DNA from: Rhodospirillaceae bacterium
GTDB lineage: Bacteria; Pseudomonadota; Alphaproteobacteria; GCA-2731375
Direction: 5' to 3'
Length of the DNA stretch: 64,000 nucleotides
NCBI GenBank assembly: GCA_018660265.1
Contig: JABJKS010000045.1
Span: forward strand, 121,290-185,289
Of this stretch, positions 53,644-63,123 are shown piece after piece. Position 1 is the stretch's first letter; each line of letters opens with the position of its first letter. A program made the translations under genes and the position numbers. The notes beneath the pieces are model-generated. The model ran no database searches, had not been told where the DNA came from, and saw only the letters and a list, made by a program, of their open reading frames with translations.

Positions 53644-54588
53644 TTAGGCCTGTTCAGTGGCGGGCAAGCGCCCAGCCTTGCGGTAGCGGTAGAGATAGCT
53701 GGGCAGGATCGCATTCAGTGCCGTGGGCGTGACCCCAAGATCGGCCAGGCCGGGCAGATCGCTGTTGGCAACGTTGTCTACCTTCAACATCTCAACCTGG
53801 TCCATGGTCAGGATATGCCAGGGCAGCATGCCGAGGAAGAATGCCTTGATCTTCACAAAGACGAACGGCACGGGGATCAGCAAGCGGTTACGTCCGGTCT
53901 GCTCACACACCATGGCCATCAACTCCATCAGACTCAATACCTGGGGGCCGCCAAGTTCGTAGGTCCCGCCCGTGGGTGCCGTGGTCGGCACCAGGTTGGC
54001 AATGGCCTGTGCTACATCGCCGACATAGACCGGCTGCATGCGGCTGCTGCCGTCGCCGGGGACGGGCATGATGGGGGATAGGGTGGCGATGCGGGCAAAG
54101 AGATTAAAAAACTGATCCTCCGGCCCGAAAATCGTTGATGGCCGAACAATGATCGCATCAGGAAAAGCGGCGCGTACCATGGCCTCGCCCGCCGCCTTGC
54201 TGCGGGCATATTTGCTGCTGGCTTCAACATCAGCGCCAATTGCAGAGACGTGGATGAGCCGGGCGACACCAGCGGCAGTGGCGGCGCGGGCAACGGTTTC
54301 GGCACCATCTTCATGGACGGCCTGAAAACTTTGTGATCCAGCAGGGAACATCACGCCTGTTAGATTGATCACCGTGTCGGCCCCGGCCACGGCGCGCTGA
54401 ATTGAGGCTTCGTTGCGGATATTGGCCTGGATCGGCTGAACCTGCCCCACGCCGCCCATGGGCTTTAAGAATCCGGCGGCTTCGGGGTCCCGCACGGCGA
54501 CGCGGACCTGATTGCCCTGCTTTGCCAAGCGTGTGACCAAATAGCGCCCCACAAAACCCGCACCACCAATGACTGTTACCGTGCCCAT
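53644..54588 (-). CDS. NDUFA9-like/NmrA-type NAD(P)-binding protein
   Basis: The 314-residue atypical SDR has GGAGFVGRYLV at its N-terminus, INLTGVMF, VSAIGAD and RPSTIFGPEDQFFN. This pattern fits the complex I NDUFA9 subunit-like proteins common in alphaproteobacteria. They bind NADPH and may aid respiratory complex I assembly or act on quinone-related substrates. The active-site Tyr-Lys motif is YARSK. It is divergent from the carboxyltransferase gene. Confidence 0.88.
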   Translation of the reverse strand: MGTVTVIGGAGFVGRYLVTRLAKQGNQVRVAVRDPEAAGFLKPMGGVGQVQPIQANIRNEASIQRAVAGADTVINLTGVMFPAGSQSFQAVHEDGAETVARAATAAGVARLIHVSAIGADVEASSKYARSKAAGEAMVRAAFPDAIIVRPSTIFGPEDQFFNLFARIATLSPIMPVPGDGSSRMQPVYVGDVAQAIANLVPTTAPTGGTYELGGPQVLSLMELMAMVCEQTGRNRLLIPVPFVFVKIKAFFLGMLPWHILTMDQVEMLKVDNVANSDLPGLADLGVTPTALNAILPSYLYRYRKAGRLPATEQA

Positions 54589-54738
54589 GCTCGCTATGCC
54601 TTTACAATTTCCGTCACTCTGCGGGCTGCATCATAATGCTGTTGGACGCAATGTGCCATACCAGTTTGCCTCTCTATCAGGGCGGGTTGGTATTTGTTAT
54701 GGGTAGGGCAGGAAGAAAAATTTGTATGGAGGCGGCCC

Positions 54739-56268
54739 ATGGCGATGGAAGAAAAACTGCAGGAACTGGCTGAACGACGGGCCAAGGCACTGGCCATGGG
54801 TTCCCCCCGTCGCCTGGATGAAATCCGCGATGCAGGCCATTTGAACGTCCGCCAGCGGATCGACTATTTATTCGACGACGGGACGTTCATGGAACAGGGA
54901 TTGTTGGCCCTCTCTGCCCGCCCGGAAGATCACAATCGCGCGCCCGCTGATGGCAGCGTTGACGGCATTGGTGCCATCAACGGCCGTTTGGCGGTCGTTA
55001 ACGCGGCGGACTTCACCTCCATGGGGGCATCTAGTGCTGAAACGGCGGGGGCAAAAATGACCCACAGCCGGGCAACGGCCATCGAAAACGGTTTGCCTCT
55101 GATCATGCTGTGCGAATGCTCGGGCGGTCGGATCCCGGATATCATGGGGGCAAACGGCATTCATAAGACCGGTGAATATTTCGATCTTAGTCACGACCGG
55201 CAAATCCCCCGCGCCGCCGCCGTGCTGGGACAAAGTTATGGCGGCGGCACCTGGCGGGCGGCGACGTCTGATTTCGTCGTCATGCGCAAAGGCGCTGTCA
55301 TGGCCGTGTCGTCCGTCAACGTCACCTCTGTCGCCATTGCTGAGGATCTTGATCCTGAGGAACTTGGCGGTTGGAAAATGCAGACCGCCGTCACCGGCCA
55401 GGTTGACCTTGCGGTTGATACCGATGAACAGGCCCTGGACGCCATCAAAGCCTTCCTCAGTTATCTGCCGTCCCACAGCGGCGAGGCACCGCCTGAATTA
55501 GCCCCGGCGGCGGCTATGGATCAGGACCAGAATGCCCTGCTGGATTTGGTGCCGGAAAGCCGCAGTAAGGTTTACGATGTGCGCAAGGTGGTGCGCGTCA
55601 TTGTCGATGCGGACAGTTATTTCCCTATCAAAGACCGCTTTGCCCGCAATATTTCCACCGGTCTGGCCCGCATCAACGGGCGCAGCGTCGGGGTCATTGC
55701 GCCAAACCCCATGTTTAAAGGCGGGGCCTTGGATTCAGATGCCTGCGACAAGGCGGTCAGCTTCATCACCCTGTGCGACAGCTTTAATATACCCATCATC
55801 ACTATGGCCGATACGCCGGGATTTCTGGTTGGCGTGGCGGGCGAGAGGCTGCGCCTGCCGGGTAAGATCATGAACTATATGCAGGCCCTGCAGATGTCCA
55901 CCGTGCCGAAACTGTCGGTTATTTTGCGCAAAAGCTATGGTCAGGCGCATTTAAATATGGGGGCGGGGATTTGTGACCATATGGCGGCCTGGGTCACGGC
56001 GGAAATTGGCTTCATGGATCCGGATGTCGCGGTGAATGTGGTCTATCGGGTGCGGCAAGCGGATGAACCCGAACGCTACCGGGAATTGGTGGAAAAGGTA
56101 AAACAGGACAGTTCCGGCTATGACCTTGCGGCCTCCTATCGGGTGCAAACGGTCCTTGATCCGCGCGAAACACGTGATTGGCTGGTCCGTATGATGGAGG
56201 TCCATCGCCGCCGCCCCACGGGTGGGATCGGCAAACATCGCCTGGCAACATGGCCAACGACTTTCTGA
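54739..56268 (+). CDS. Acyl-CoA carboxylase carboxyltransferase subunit
   Basis: This 509-residue protein has both crotonase-like halves of a biotin-dependent carboxyltransferase (PccB/MccB/AccD family): an N-half with GRLAVVNAADFTSMGAS and LCECSGGRIPD, and a C-half with NPMFKGGALDSDACDKA and ADTPGFLVG. It transfers carboxyl from biotin to an acyl-CoA. ATG 54739 follows GGAGG. No biotin carboxylase/carrier gene is adjacent, so its partner and substrate (propionyl-, methylcrotonyl- or another acyl-CoA) are open. Confidence 0.9.
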   Translation: MAMEEKLQELAERRAKALAMGSPRRLDEIRDAGHLNVRQRIDYLFDDGTFMEQGLLALSARPEDHNRAPADGSVDGIGAINGRLAVVNAADFTSMGASSAETAGAKMTHSRATAIENGLPLIMLCECSGGRIPDIMGANGIHKTGEYFDLSHDRQIPRAAAVLGQSYGGGTWRAATSDFVVMRKGAVMAVSSVNVTSVAIAEDLDPEELGGWKMQTAVTGQVDLAVDTDEQALDAIKAFLSYLPSHSGEAPPELAPAAAMDQDQNALLDLVPESRSKVYDVRKVVRVIVDADSYFPIKDRFARNISTGLARINGRSVGVIAPNPMFKGGALDSDACDKAVSFITLCDSFNIPIITMADTPGFLVGVAGERLRLPGKIMNYMQALQMSTVPKLSVILRKSYGQAHLNMGAGICDHMAAWVTAEIGFMDPDVAVNVVYRVRQADEPERYRELVEKVKQDSSGYDLAASYRVQTVLDPRETRDWLVRMMEVHRRRPTGGIGKHRLATWPTTF

Positions 56269-56356
56269 TCTTTGGCAAGATCGGCATTTTGATCGTAAAA
56301 GGCGCGATAGCTGTCTTGACAACGAAGGGCCTGGGCAGTATCGATGCCGCCCTGAG

Positions 56357-56443
56357 GCCCAGGTGGCGGAATTGGCAGACGCGCTAGCTTCAGGTGCTAG
56401 TGGGGGTAACCCCGTGGAAGTTCGAGTCTTCTCCTGGGCACCA
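56357..56443 (+). tRNA. tRNA-Leu (anticodon CAG)
   Basis: An 87-base tRNA with acceptor stem GCCCAGG/CCTGGGC, discriminator A and encoded CCA. The anticodon loop TTCAGGT gives anticodon CAG. The long variable arm (TGGGGGTAACCCCG) and TTCGAGT T-loop are as expected for leucine tRNA. Confidence 0.97.
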
Positions 56444-56554
56444 TTCTCCCCGCTCCCTACGTTGGAGTAGTTGGAATGGAGCAAAAATGGGCCAACTGCC
56501 GGGTCCACAGTATACCAATCTATTGCGCGCGCGAACAAAAGGCAGGACGGCAGC

Positions 56555-57166
56555 ATGGCCAATCATCTCCACAAGGGCGACCTACCTACCGGCCTGTCAT
56601 TCGGCTCTATGGTGGCCGTTGATTCAGAGACCATGGGCCTTGATCCCCATCGTGACCGCCTTTGCCTGGTGCAATTGTCCGCCGGTGATGGCGACTGCCA
56701 TTTGGTGCAATTTGCCCAAGGGGTCTATCAGGCACCTAATCTGTCTGCCTTGTTCGCAGACCCTTCGGTGACCAAGCTGTTTCATTATGCCCGCTTTGAT
56801 GTGGCCATGGTGAAGCGCTATCTGAATGTTGATTGCACGCCGATCTATTGCACGAAAATCGCTTCGAAACTCGTGCGGACCTATACGGATCGTCATGGTT
56901 TGAAAGATCTCTGCCGCGAGCTTCTGGGCGTTGATCTGTCGAAACAACAGCAAAGCTCCGATTGGGGCGCGGATGAACTCTCGGCCCAGCAGCTCGATTA
57001 TGCCGCCAACGATGTTTTGCACCTGCACCGCCTGCACGGCGTGTTACAGGACATGCTGGCCCGCGAAGGCCGGGGACACTTGGCGCAGGCTTGTTTCGAT
57101 TTCCTGCCCACGCGGGCGGAACTGGATTTGGGCGGCTGGCCGGAGACGGATATCTTCTCCCACTAA
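56555..57166 (+). CDS. rnd: Ribonuclease D-type 3'-5' exonuclease
   Basis: This 203-residue protein has the DEDDy exonuclease motifs: VAVDSETMGL (D-x-E), FHYARFDVAMV and LDYAANDVLHLHRLH (Y-x3-D). It lacks the HRDC domains of E. coli RNase D, as is usual for the short alphaproteobacterial form. It trims tRNA and other RNA 3' ends, fitting its position next to a tRNA gene. ATG 56555 follows GGACGGC. Confidence 0.92.
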   Translation: MANHLHKGDLPTGLSFGSMVAVDSETMGLDPHRDRLCLVQLSAGDGDCHLVQFAQGVYQAPNLSALFADPSVTKLFHYARFDVAMVKRYLNVDCTPIYCTKIASKLVRTYTDRHGLKDLCRELLGVDLSKQQQSSDWGADELSAQQLDYAANDVLHLHRLHGVLQDMLAREGRGHLAQACFDFLPTRAELDLGGWPETDIFSH

Positions 57167-57341
57167 ATGGTGTTCGACCGACCGTAAAATGCTGCTGGAT
57201 GGCGGTTGCAAGTTGGTTTGACCCAACCTATCTAAATGCTCATACTCAACGAATCGATACAGTTGGCATGAAATTCGCATGAATTTCATCTGTTGCAGGC
57301 AGCTGTTGCTATTTTTTTGGCTTCTTTCAAGGGCTTAATTG

Positions 57342-58394
57342 GTGACTGCGAAAATTCAGGAAGAGACTTTGGCAGCGAATACTGATGCGGATAGCGTCGG
57401 AAATCGTGCGGATGTACGGGCAGACATACGTGCGGCGGCAGCGCGGGTCCTGCGCCTTGAAGCTGACGGCCTGCAAGGCCTCGCAGCCCAACTAGACGAA
57501 AACTTCGATGCCGCCGTGGCCTTGCTGTCAGGGATCAAGGGAAAGCTGGTCATCAGCGGCATGGGGAAAAGTGGCCATATTGGCCGAAAAATCGCCGCAA
57601 CCCTGGCCTCGACCGGCACCCCGGCCCATTATGTTCATCCGGGCGAGGCCAGCCATGGCGACCTGGGCATGATCGGCCCCGATGACGGCGTTTTGGCCCT
57701 GTCCAACTCGGGTGAAACGGCGGAATTGAACGATCTGGTCGCTTACGCCAAATTCCGCGGCATTCCCCTGTTGGCAATGGTTGGCAAAGCACCCTCGACC
57801 CTTGGCTCAGCCGCTGACGTGGCCTTGGTATTGCCCGCGATGCCGGAGGCCTGCCCCATGGGCCTGGCACCAACCACCTCGACCACCATGATGTTGGGAC
57901 TGGGTGATGCGCTGGCCGTCGCGATGATGGAATTGCGCGGATTTTCCGCTGATCAGTTCCAAGTCCTCCACCCCGGTGGGCGTCTTGGCCAGGCCTTTAT
58001 CAAGGTCGATGATCTGATGCACCGCGATGACAATGTGCCGGTTTGTACCGCCGATACGGTGATGTCGGCAGCCATTCTGACCATGACGGAAAAGCGATTC
58101 GGGTGCGTCGGGGTGGTCGATGACAGCGGCACCTTGATCGGTATTGTCACGGACGGTGACCTAAGCCGCCATATGGATGATGGGTTGATGGCCAAACGCG
58201 TCGGCGATGTCATGACACCGACGCCAAAGACCATCCGTGGCGGGGCCCTGGCCGCCGAAGCCCTGGGTTTAATGAACGCCAGTCAGATTACCTGTTTGTT
58301 CGTAACCGAAAATTCAGGTGGGCCGGATGCCGCCCTTGGCGTCCCAATCGGAATTTTGCACGTGCATGACATCCTGCGCGCCGGCATCGCCTAG
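57342..58394 (+). CDS. kdsD: Arabinose-5-phosphate isomerase KdsD/KpsF
   Basis: The 350-residue enzyme converts ribulose-5-phosphate to arabinose-5-phosphate for Kdo of lipopolysaccharide. It has an SIS domain (KLVISGMGKSGHIGRKIAATLASTGTP, ALSNSGETAEL) followed by two CBS domains (about 225-350). GTG 57342 is a likely start. It begins the block kdsD-lptC-lptA-lptB, so Kdo synthesis and LPS transport are co-expressed. Confidence 0.94.
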   Translation: MTAKIQEETLAANTDADSVGNRADVRADIRAAAARVLRLEADGLQGLAAQLDENFDAAVALLSGIKGKLVISGMGKSGHIGRKIAATLASTGTPAHYVHPGEASHGDLGMIGPDDGVLALSNSGETAELNDLVAYAKFRGIPLLAMVGKAPSTLGSAADVALVLPAMPEACPMGLAPTTSTTMMLGLGDALAVAMMELRGFSADQFQVLHPGGRLGQAFIKVDDLMHRDDNVPVCTADTVMSAAILTMTEKRFGCVGVVDDSGTLIGIVTDGDLSRHMDDGLMAKRVGDVMTPTPKTIRGGALAAEALGLMNASQITCLFVTENSGGPDAALGVPIGILHVHDILRAGIA

Positions 58395-58397
58395 GGA

Positions 58398-59138
58398 ATG
58401 TCTGTGATGGTCCCCGAATCTACAGGTGGATCAACCGGTGAGCCAACCCGTGAGCCAACGACGGATGGTGATGCAAAGCGCGACGGCGAAGAGCCCCGGC
58501 GCTTTCAATTCGATCCGGGCCGTCGGCGGGACCTGACGTCGCCGCGATACAGCCGTTTTGTCGGCATGATGAAGCTGTTGTTGCCCCTTATGGCTCTGGG
58601 ATTAGTGGTCGCCGTGGTGATCTGGCCCAATGAATTTCGCGAGGCCACGGGCTTTCATCTCTCCTACGACACGCCTGATGACGGCAGCGCGGCAGAGCTG
58701 ACCATGCTGCATCCCCGCTATCTGGGCACGGACGCCCGCAACCGCCCCTTCGTCGTGACCGCTGACCGGGCGACCCAGGATCCAAAGGATCAGCGTAACG
58801 TCACCCTGTTGCAGTTGCAGGCGGATATGGCCACTGCGGATGGCCGCTGGTTCACCATAATGGCGGACAAGGGCGTCTATCATCAACAACGCCAGCAATT
58901 GCGCCTACAGGGTCCGATCAATTTGTTTTCCGATCAGGGCTATGAATTCACGGCCCAAATTGCTGACATCGATCTGAAGGCCGGACGGGCGGTTTCTGAT
59001 CAGCCTGTGCGCGGACAGGGGCCGTTTGGTACCTTACAGGCGGACCGGATGGAGGTGGATGATTTTGGTCAAAGATTGTTATTTATGGGAAATGTAAAAA
59101 TGCGTGTCATGGCACCTGCGCGCGGGGGACGGGGATAA
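58398..59138 (+). CDS. lptC: LPS export ABC transporter periplasmic protein LptC
   Basis: The 246-residue protein has a hydrophilic 50-residue N-terminus, one membrane helix (MKLLLPLMALGLVVAVVIWP) and a periplasmic beta-jellyroll. LptC links the LptBFG pump to LptA. It begins three bases after kdsD. Confidence 0.9.
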   Translation: MSVMVPESTGGSTGEPTREPTTDGDAKRDGEEPRRFQFDPGRRRDLTSPRYSRFVGMMKLLLPLMALGLVVAVVIWPNEFREATGFHLSYDTPDDGSAAELTMLHPRYLGTDARNRPFVVTADRATQDPKDQRNVTLLQLQADMATADGRWFTIMADKGVYHQQRQQLRLQGPINLFSDQGYEFTAQIADIDLKAGRAVSDQPVRGQGPFGTLQADRMEVDDFGQRLLFMGNVKMRVMAPARGGRG

Positions 59139-59141
59139 GGG

Positions 59142-59705
59142 ATGACAGGCAGACGACACAGAATATCCCGTTTGACGGTAAAGCTTATTTTGGTTTGGGC
59201 ATTTTCTATCATGTTGCCCATCGGGGTCGCGTACGGTCAGTCCCAAGTCCAGTCCCAGGATAAATCCGGGGTCGTGGACGCCGAGCAACCGATCGACATC
59301 AGTGCCGACAACCTGGAAGTGCAACAAGACAAGAATTTGGCGATTTTCTCCGGCAATGTCATTGCTGTTCAGGGCCAGATCAAATTGCGCGCTGTGACCT
59401 TAAGGGTTTGGTACCGGCAAGCCGGGCAAGCCGCGCCAGACGGCGGCTCTGTCGGCGGCACGATCATTCGTATCGATGCCATAGATAAGGTATTTGTTTC
59501 TTCCGCTTCCGAAACGGCCCAGGGAGACCTTGGGATTTATGATGTGCCCGAACAACGGCTGACGCTGACGGGCGCAGTTGTCCTAACCCGCGGTCAGAAC
59601 GTATTGCGTGGCAACAAGCTGGTCATGAATATGGCGACCGGGCAAAGCCGTATCAGCGGCGGCCGGGTGCATGGGCGGTTTGTCCCGCCAAAACGAAAGA
59701 AATGA
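59142..59705 (+). CDS. lptA: LPS transport periplasmic protein LptA
   Basis: This 187-residue protein has a signal peptide (LILVWAFSIMLPIGVAYG) and an OstA-like beta-jellyroll starting PIDISADNLEVQQDKNLAIF. LptA forms the periplasmic bridge for lipopolysaccharide. Its start follows the lptC stop by three bases. Confidence 0.92.
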   Translation: MTGRRHRISRLTVKLILVWAFSIMLPIGVAYGQSQVQSQDKSGVVDAEQPIDISADNLEVQQDKNLAIFSGNVIAVQGQIKLRAVTLRVWYRQAGQAAPDGGSVGGTIIRIDAIDKVFVSSASETAQGDLGIYDVPEQRLTLTGAVVLTRGQNVLRGNKLVMNMATGQSRISGGRVHGRFVPPKRKK

Positions 59706-59828
59706 CATACTGCCGGCTGATCGTTCGCAAAATGATAGACTGGCAAAAAATGTGCCATAAAAATGAAAATATGGCAAAAAAGTAAGTGATCGGTAACCCT
59801 GTTCTGTTACGCCTGAGGGGAATGACGG

Positions 59829-60692
59829 ATGACAACGGAAGATAAGAGCAACGAAATGCAAGGCGAAGGCCAATTCGGACAGGGAGCCGGCCCAGGTACG
59901 GACCAGGGTGACGACCCAGGCGTCGGCCCGGGCACCGGCAACGACGGCGCGCCACAATTGGTGGCCGAACGTCAGGGCCTGCGCGCGGAAAAAATCGGCA
60001 AGCGCTTTCGCAAGCGTCCGGTTGTCCGAGATGTCTCGCTGGTCGTCCAGCGCGGTGAAGCGGTTGGCCTTCTGGGTCCCAATGGTGCCGGTAAGACGAC
60101 CTGTTTCTATATGATCACCGGGTTGCTGGCGCCTGATACGGGCTCGATCTTTCTTGATGGTCAGGATGTCACTGATTTGCCCATGTATCGCCGGGCCCGT
60201 TTGGGCATTGGTTATCTACCCCAGGAAGCCTCTATCTTTCGCGGCCTGTCGGTGGAAAACAATATCCGTGCGGCATTGGAAGTCGTTGAAGCGGACCGTG
60301 AACGCCGCGAGGCTATGTTGGAAGATCTGCTTGCGGAATTTTCCATCAGCCATCTGCGCCGCACCCCGTCCTTGGCGTTGAGTGGTGGTGAACGGCGGCG
60401 GGTGGAAATCGCCCGGGCATTGGCCTGTCACCCCGGTTTCATTTTGCTGGATGAACCCTTGGCGGGCATTGATCCCATCGCCCTGGGGGAAATTCGCGAC
60501 TTGGTTTCTCACCTCAAAGACCGCGGGGTTGGTGTCTTGATTACCGATCACAACGTCCGCGAGACCCTGGATATCATTGACCGGGCCTATATTCTGCATG
60601 AGGGCCGGGTCTTGACCTCGGGTCCGCCAGCGGATGTGGTCGGCCATGACGACGTGCGTCGAGTTTATCTCGGCGAGCGTTTTTCCCTGTAG
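59829..60692 (+). CDS. lptB: LPS export ABC transporter ATPase LptB
   Basis: The 287-residue ATPase powers lipopolysaccharide extraction. Walker A is GPNGAGKTT, signature ALSGGERRRVE, Walker B FILLDEPLAGIDP and H-loop ITDHNVRE. The first 45 or so residues are an unusual low-complexity Gly/Asp/Gln-rich extension not needed for the fold. A start nearer residue 45 is possible, but the upstream frame is clean and starts with ATG 59829. A 123-base gap separates it from lptA. Confidence 0.95.
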   Translation: MTTEDKSNEMQGEGQFGQGAGPGTDQGDDPGVGPGTGNDGAPQLVAERQGLRAEKIGKRFRKRPVVRDVSLVVQRGEAVGLLGPNGAGKTTCFYMITGLLAPDTGSIFLDGQDVTDLPMYRRARLGIGYLPQEASIFRGLSVENNIRAALEVVEADRERREAMLEDLLAEFSISHLRRTPSLALSGGERRRVEIARALACHPGFILLDEPLAGIDPIALGEIRDLVSHLKDRGVGVLITDHNVRETLDIIDRAYILHEGRVLTSGPPADVVGHDDVRRVYLGERFSL

Positions 60693-60714
60693 GTTTAGGG
60701 TAGGATTTCGCGTA

Positions 60715-62340
60715 ATGGCTATGGGTCCAAGATTGGATATCCGTCAGACCCAAGGCCTGGTCATGACACCGCAATTGCAACAGGCCATTCGCCTGTTGCA
60801 ACTGACGAACCTGGAACTCGGCCAGTACGTGGAACAGGAACTGGAACGCAATCCGATCCTTGAACGCGCTGATCAGGACGGCAGCACCGAATTATCCGAT
60901 TTTGAAGAAGGCAATCTGAACACCGACCCCCTGGTTGATAACCTGGGCGAAGCCATTGCGGCATCTGACGGTATCGTCGATGACGGCATGGTGGGCGATG
61001 CGGCGGCGGTGGAATTGGACGCTGGTACCTTACCGGCCGAAGGCGATTTGGATGGTGCCCAGGGGCCATTGGATACGGATCATTCCGAGTCCTACAATAA
61101 CGACGGCGTCTCTGACCGCCCCGAGGGTCAGGAACAGGCGGCCCCCAGCGAAGGCTTCGAAGTGGGAGATTGGTCCGGTGCCAGCACGGGTTTGAGCGGC
61201 GGCGAATCGAGCACTGTGACGTTAGAGCAGGTCCTCAGTAGCGAAATCAGCCTGAAAGACCATCTGCTGGAACAGATGAATGTCCTATTGGTTGACCCGG
61301 CCCAGCGCATCATCGGCCATGATTTGATCGATCATCTGGATGAAGCCGGTTATTTGAGTGAGGCAGCCGACGCCATCGCGGAACGATTGGGCTGCGATGA
61401 GGCCCTGGTCGAACAGGTGCTATCGCAGATGCAACGCCTGGACCCGCCGGGCATCCTGGCCCGCAATCTAAGTGAATGCCTGGCGTTGCAGTTGCAGGAC
61501 AAGGATCGCTACGACCCGGCCATGCAGGCTTTGGTGGAGAATCTGCATCTATTGGCAGCCATGGATATCCCGCAAATTTGCACGGTTTGCGGCGTCGACC
61601 GGGAAGATGCCGATGAAATGATTGCAGAGTTGAAGGCCCTCAACCCAAAACCGGGCCTGGCCTTTGACTATGATGTGGCAGCCCCCGTGGTGCCGGATGT
61701 TTTCGTGACGGAAAAGGCCGATGGCGGCTGGAACGTTGAACTCAACAGCGATAATCTGCCGCGTATCCTGGTCAATCGAAAATACTATGCCGAGATTAAC
61801 GAGGCCGCCCGCCGCAAGGAGGACAAGGCTTATATTTCTGAATGCATGCAGTCGGCCAATTGGCTGATTAAATCCCTGGACCAGCGGGCCCGAACAATTC
61901 TGTCCGTATCCTCCGAACTGGTGCGCCAACAGGATGCGTTCCTGGCCAACGGGGTGCAGGATTTGCGGCCCCTGAACCTGCGCGCCATCGCGGAGGTCGT
62001 CGGCATTCACGAAAGCACCGTGTCGCGGGTCACATCGAACAAGTACATGGCCACGCCGCGGGGTATGTTCGAATTGAAGTATTTCTTCACCTCCGCCCTG
62101 TCCTCGGCCAACGGCGGCGACGACTATTCCTCTGAGGCGGTGCGCAATCGGTTGCGTGGTTTGATCGACAAAGAATCCTCTGCGGCTGTTTTGTCCGATG
62201 ATAAACTGGTCGAAATTCTGCGCACTTCCGGCATTGATATTGCCCGGCGCACCGTCGCAAAGTACCGCGATGCAATGGGAATTCCCTCGTCCGTGCAGCG
62301 CCGCCGGGCCAAGCGCATGGAAGCGCGCGCCATCGGTTGA
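60715..62340 (+). CDS. rpoN: RNA polymerase sigma-54 factor
   Basis: This 541-residue protein has the glutamine/leucine-rich region I (LDIRQTQGLVMTPQLQQAIRLLQL), an acidic region II (about 55-165), the core-binding domain, and the C-terminal RpoN box ARRTVAKYRDAMG. Sigma-54 directs transcription of nitrogen and other genes with enhancer-binding activators. The order lptB-rpoN-hpf-ptsN is standard in proteobacteria. ATG 60715 is the homology start. Confidence 0.97.
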   Translation: MAMGPRLDIRQTQGLVMTPQLQQAIRLLQLTNLELGQYVEQELERNPILERADQDGSTELSDFEEGNLNTDPLVDNLGEAIAASDGIVDDGMVGDAAAVELDAGTLPAEGDLDGAQGPLDTDHSESYNNDGVSDRPEGQEQAAPSEGFEVGDWSGASTGLSGGESSTVTLEQVLSSEISLKDHLLEQMNVLLVDPAQRIIGHDLIDHLDEAGYLSEAADAIAERLGCDEALVEQVLSQMQRLDPPGILARNLSECLALQLQDKDRYDPAMQALVENLHLLAAMDIPQICTVCGVDREDADEMIAELKALNPKPGLAFDYDVAAPVVPDVFVTEKADGGWNVELNSDNLPRILVNRKYYAEINEAARRKEDKAYISECMQSANWLIKSLDQRARTILSVSSELVRQQDAFLANGVQDLRPLNLRAIAEVVGIHESTVSRVTSNKYMATPRGMFELKYFFTSALSSANGGDDYSSEAVRNRLRGLIDKESSAAVLSDDKLVEILRTSGIDIARRTVAKYRDAMGIPSSVQRRRAKRMEARAIG

Positions 62341-62457
62341 CAGTTATACATACCGGCACTATGTTCCCGGCTCTTCGCTGACCGGTCGGTGGTTGTAATT
62401 TATGATTTGCGCTATGACGGGGCGGTAAGAGGACGTGTTGTCAACCAGCATTTTGGC

Positions 62458-62488
62458 TTGACAAATTTGACCCAAAACCAGCTAAAGT
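62458..62488 (+). promoter_or_regulatory. Possible promoter of hpf
   Basis: A perfect -35 TTGACA at 62458-62463 is followed by TAAAGT at 62483-62488, with a 19-base gap. The predicted start would lie within about ten bases of the hpf ATG at 62497, implying a leaderless or very short leader. No clear ribosome site precedes that ATG. Confidence 0.35.
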
Positions 62489-62496
62489 AAGATATT

Positions 62497-63093
62497 ATGC
62501 AAACACTTGTTTCAGGCAAGCAGCTCGACGTGGGTGAGGCCTTGCGCGGTCATGTTGAAGACCGGCTGCAGGATGGCGTAGCCAAGTATTTTGCCAACTC
62601 TCTGGATGCCCATGTGGTGTTCAGCCGGGAAGGCCATGGTTACCGGGCTGATTGCTCGGTCCATGTAGGCCATGGCATTCAGGCCCAGGCCAGGGCGGAT
62701 GCAGCGGATATTTATCAGGCTTTTGATCAGGCGGCGGAACGTTTGGAAAAACGTCTGCGCCGGTATAAGCGCCGGTTGCGCGACCACCATGGCGGTGATC
62801 GTCCGGCGCGGGATGAATATTTGGCACAAAGCTATGTCATTGAGCCGGAGCCGGAAGTTGACGAGGCACCGGAAGAATTCCAACCTGTAATCGTTGCCGA
62901 ACACACAACGGATATTCATCGCCGGTCTGTGGGTGAGGCTGTTATGCAGCTGGATCTGTTGGAACAGCCCGTTTTGATGTTCCGCAACAGCGATAATGAT
63001 AATCTGAATGTTGTGTACCGCCGTCCGGACGGCCATATCGGCTGGATTGATCTGGTGGCGGATACCGAAGCTGCTAACAGTTCCGGCAGCTAG
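62497..63093 (+). CDS. hpf: Ribosome hibernation promoting factor (long form)
   Basis: The 198-residue protein has the N-terminal YfiA/HPF domain (FSREGHGYRADCSVHVGHG, AFDQAAERLEKRLRRYKRRL) and the C-terminal dimerisation domain (MQLDLLEQPVLMFRNSDN...VVYRRPDGHIGWIDLV). This is the long HPF that forms inactive 100S ribosome dimers in stationary phase. It lies between rpoN and ptsN. Confidence 0.94.
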   Translation: MQTLVSGKQLDVGEALRGHVEDRLQDGVAKYFANSLDAHVVFSREGHGYRADCSVHVGHGIQAQARADAADIYQAFDQAAERLEKRLRRYKRRLRDHHGGDRPARDEYLAQSYVIEPEPEVDEAPEEFQPVIVAEHTTDIHRRSVGEAVMQLDLLEQPVLMFRNSDNDNLNVVYRRPDGHIGWIDLVADTEAANSSGS

Positions 63094-63123
63094 AGCAATA
63101 GGGCTATATAGGGACCGCGACCT

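Noticed and set aside
53467..54081. 204-codon plus-strand open frame
   Set aside because: Most of it is antisense to the NDUFA9-like gene, and its beginning crosses the SDR remnant in another frame.
62451..62470. Sigma-54 promoter before hpf (TGGC with downstream T-rich box)
   Set aside because: The -12 element lacks the GC at the required spacing; the sequence fits a sigma-70-type -35 better.
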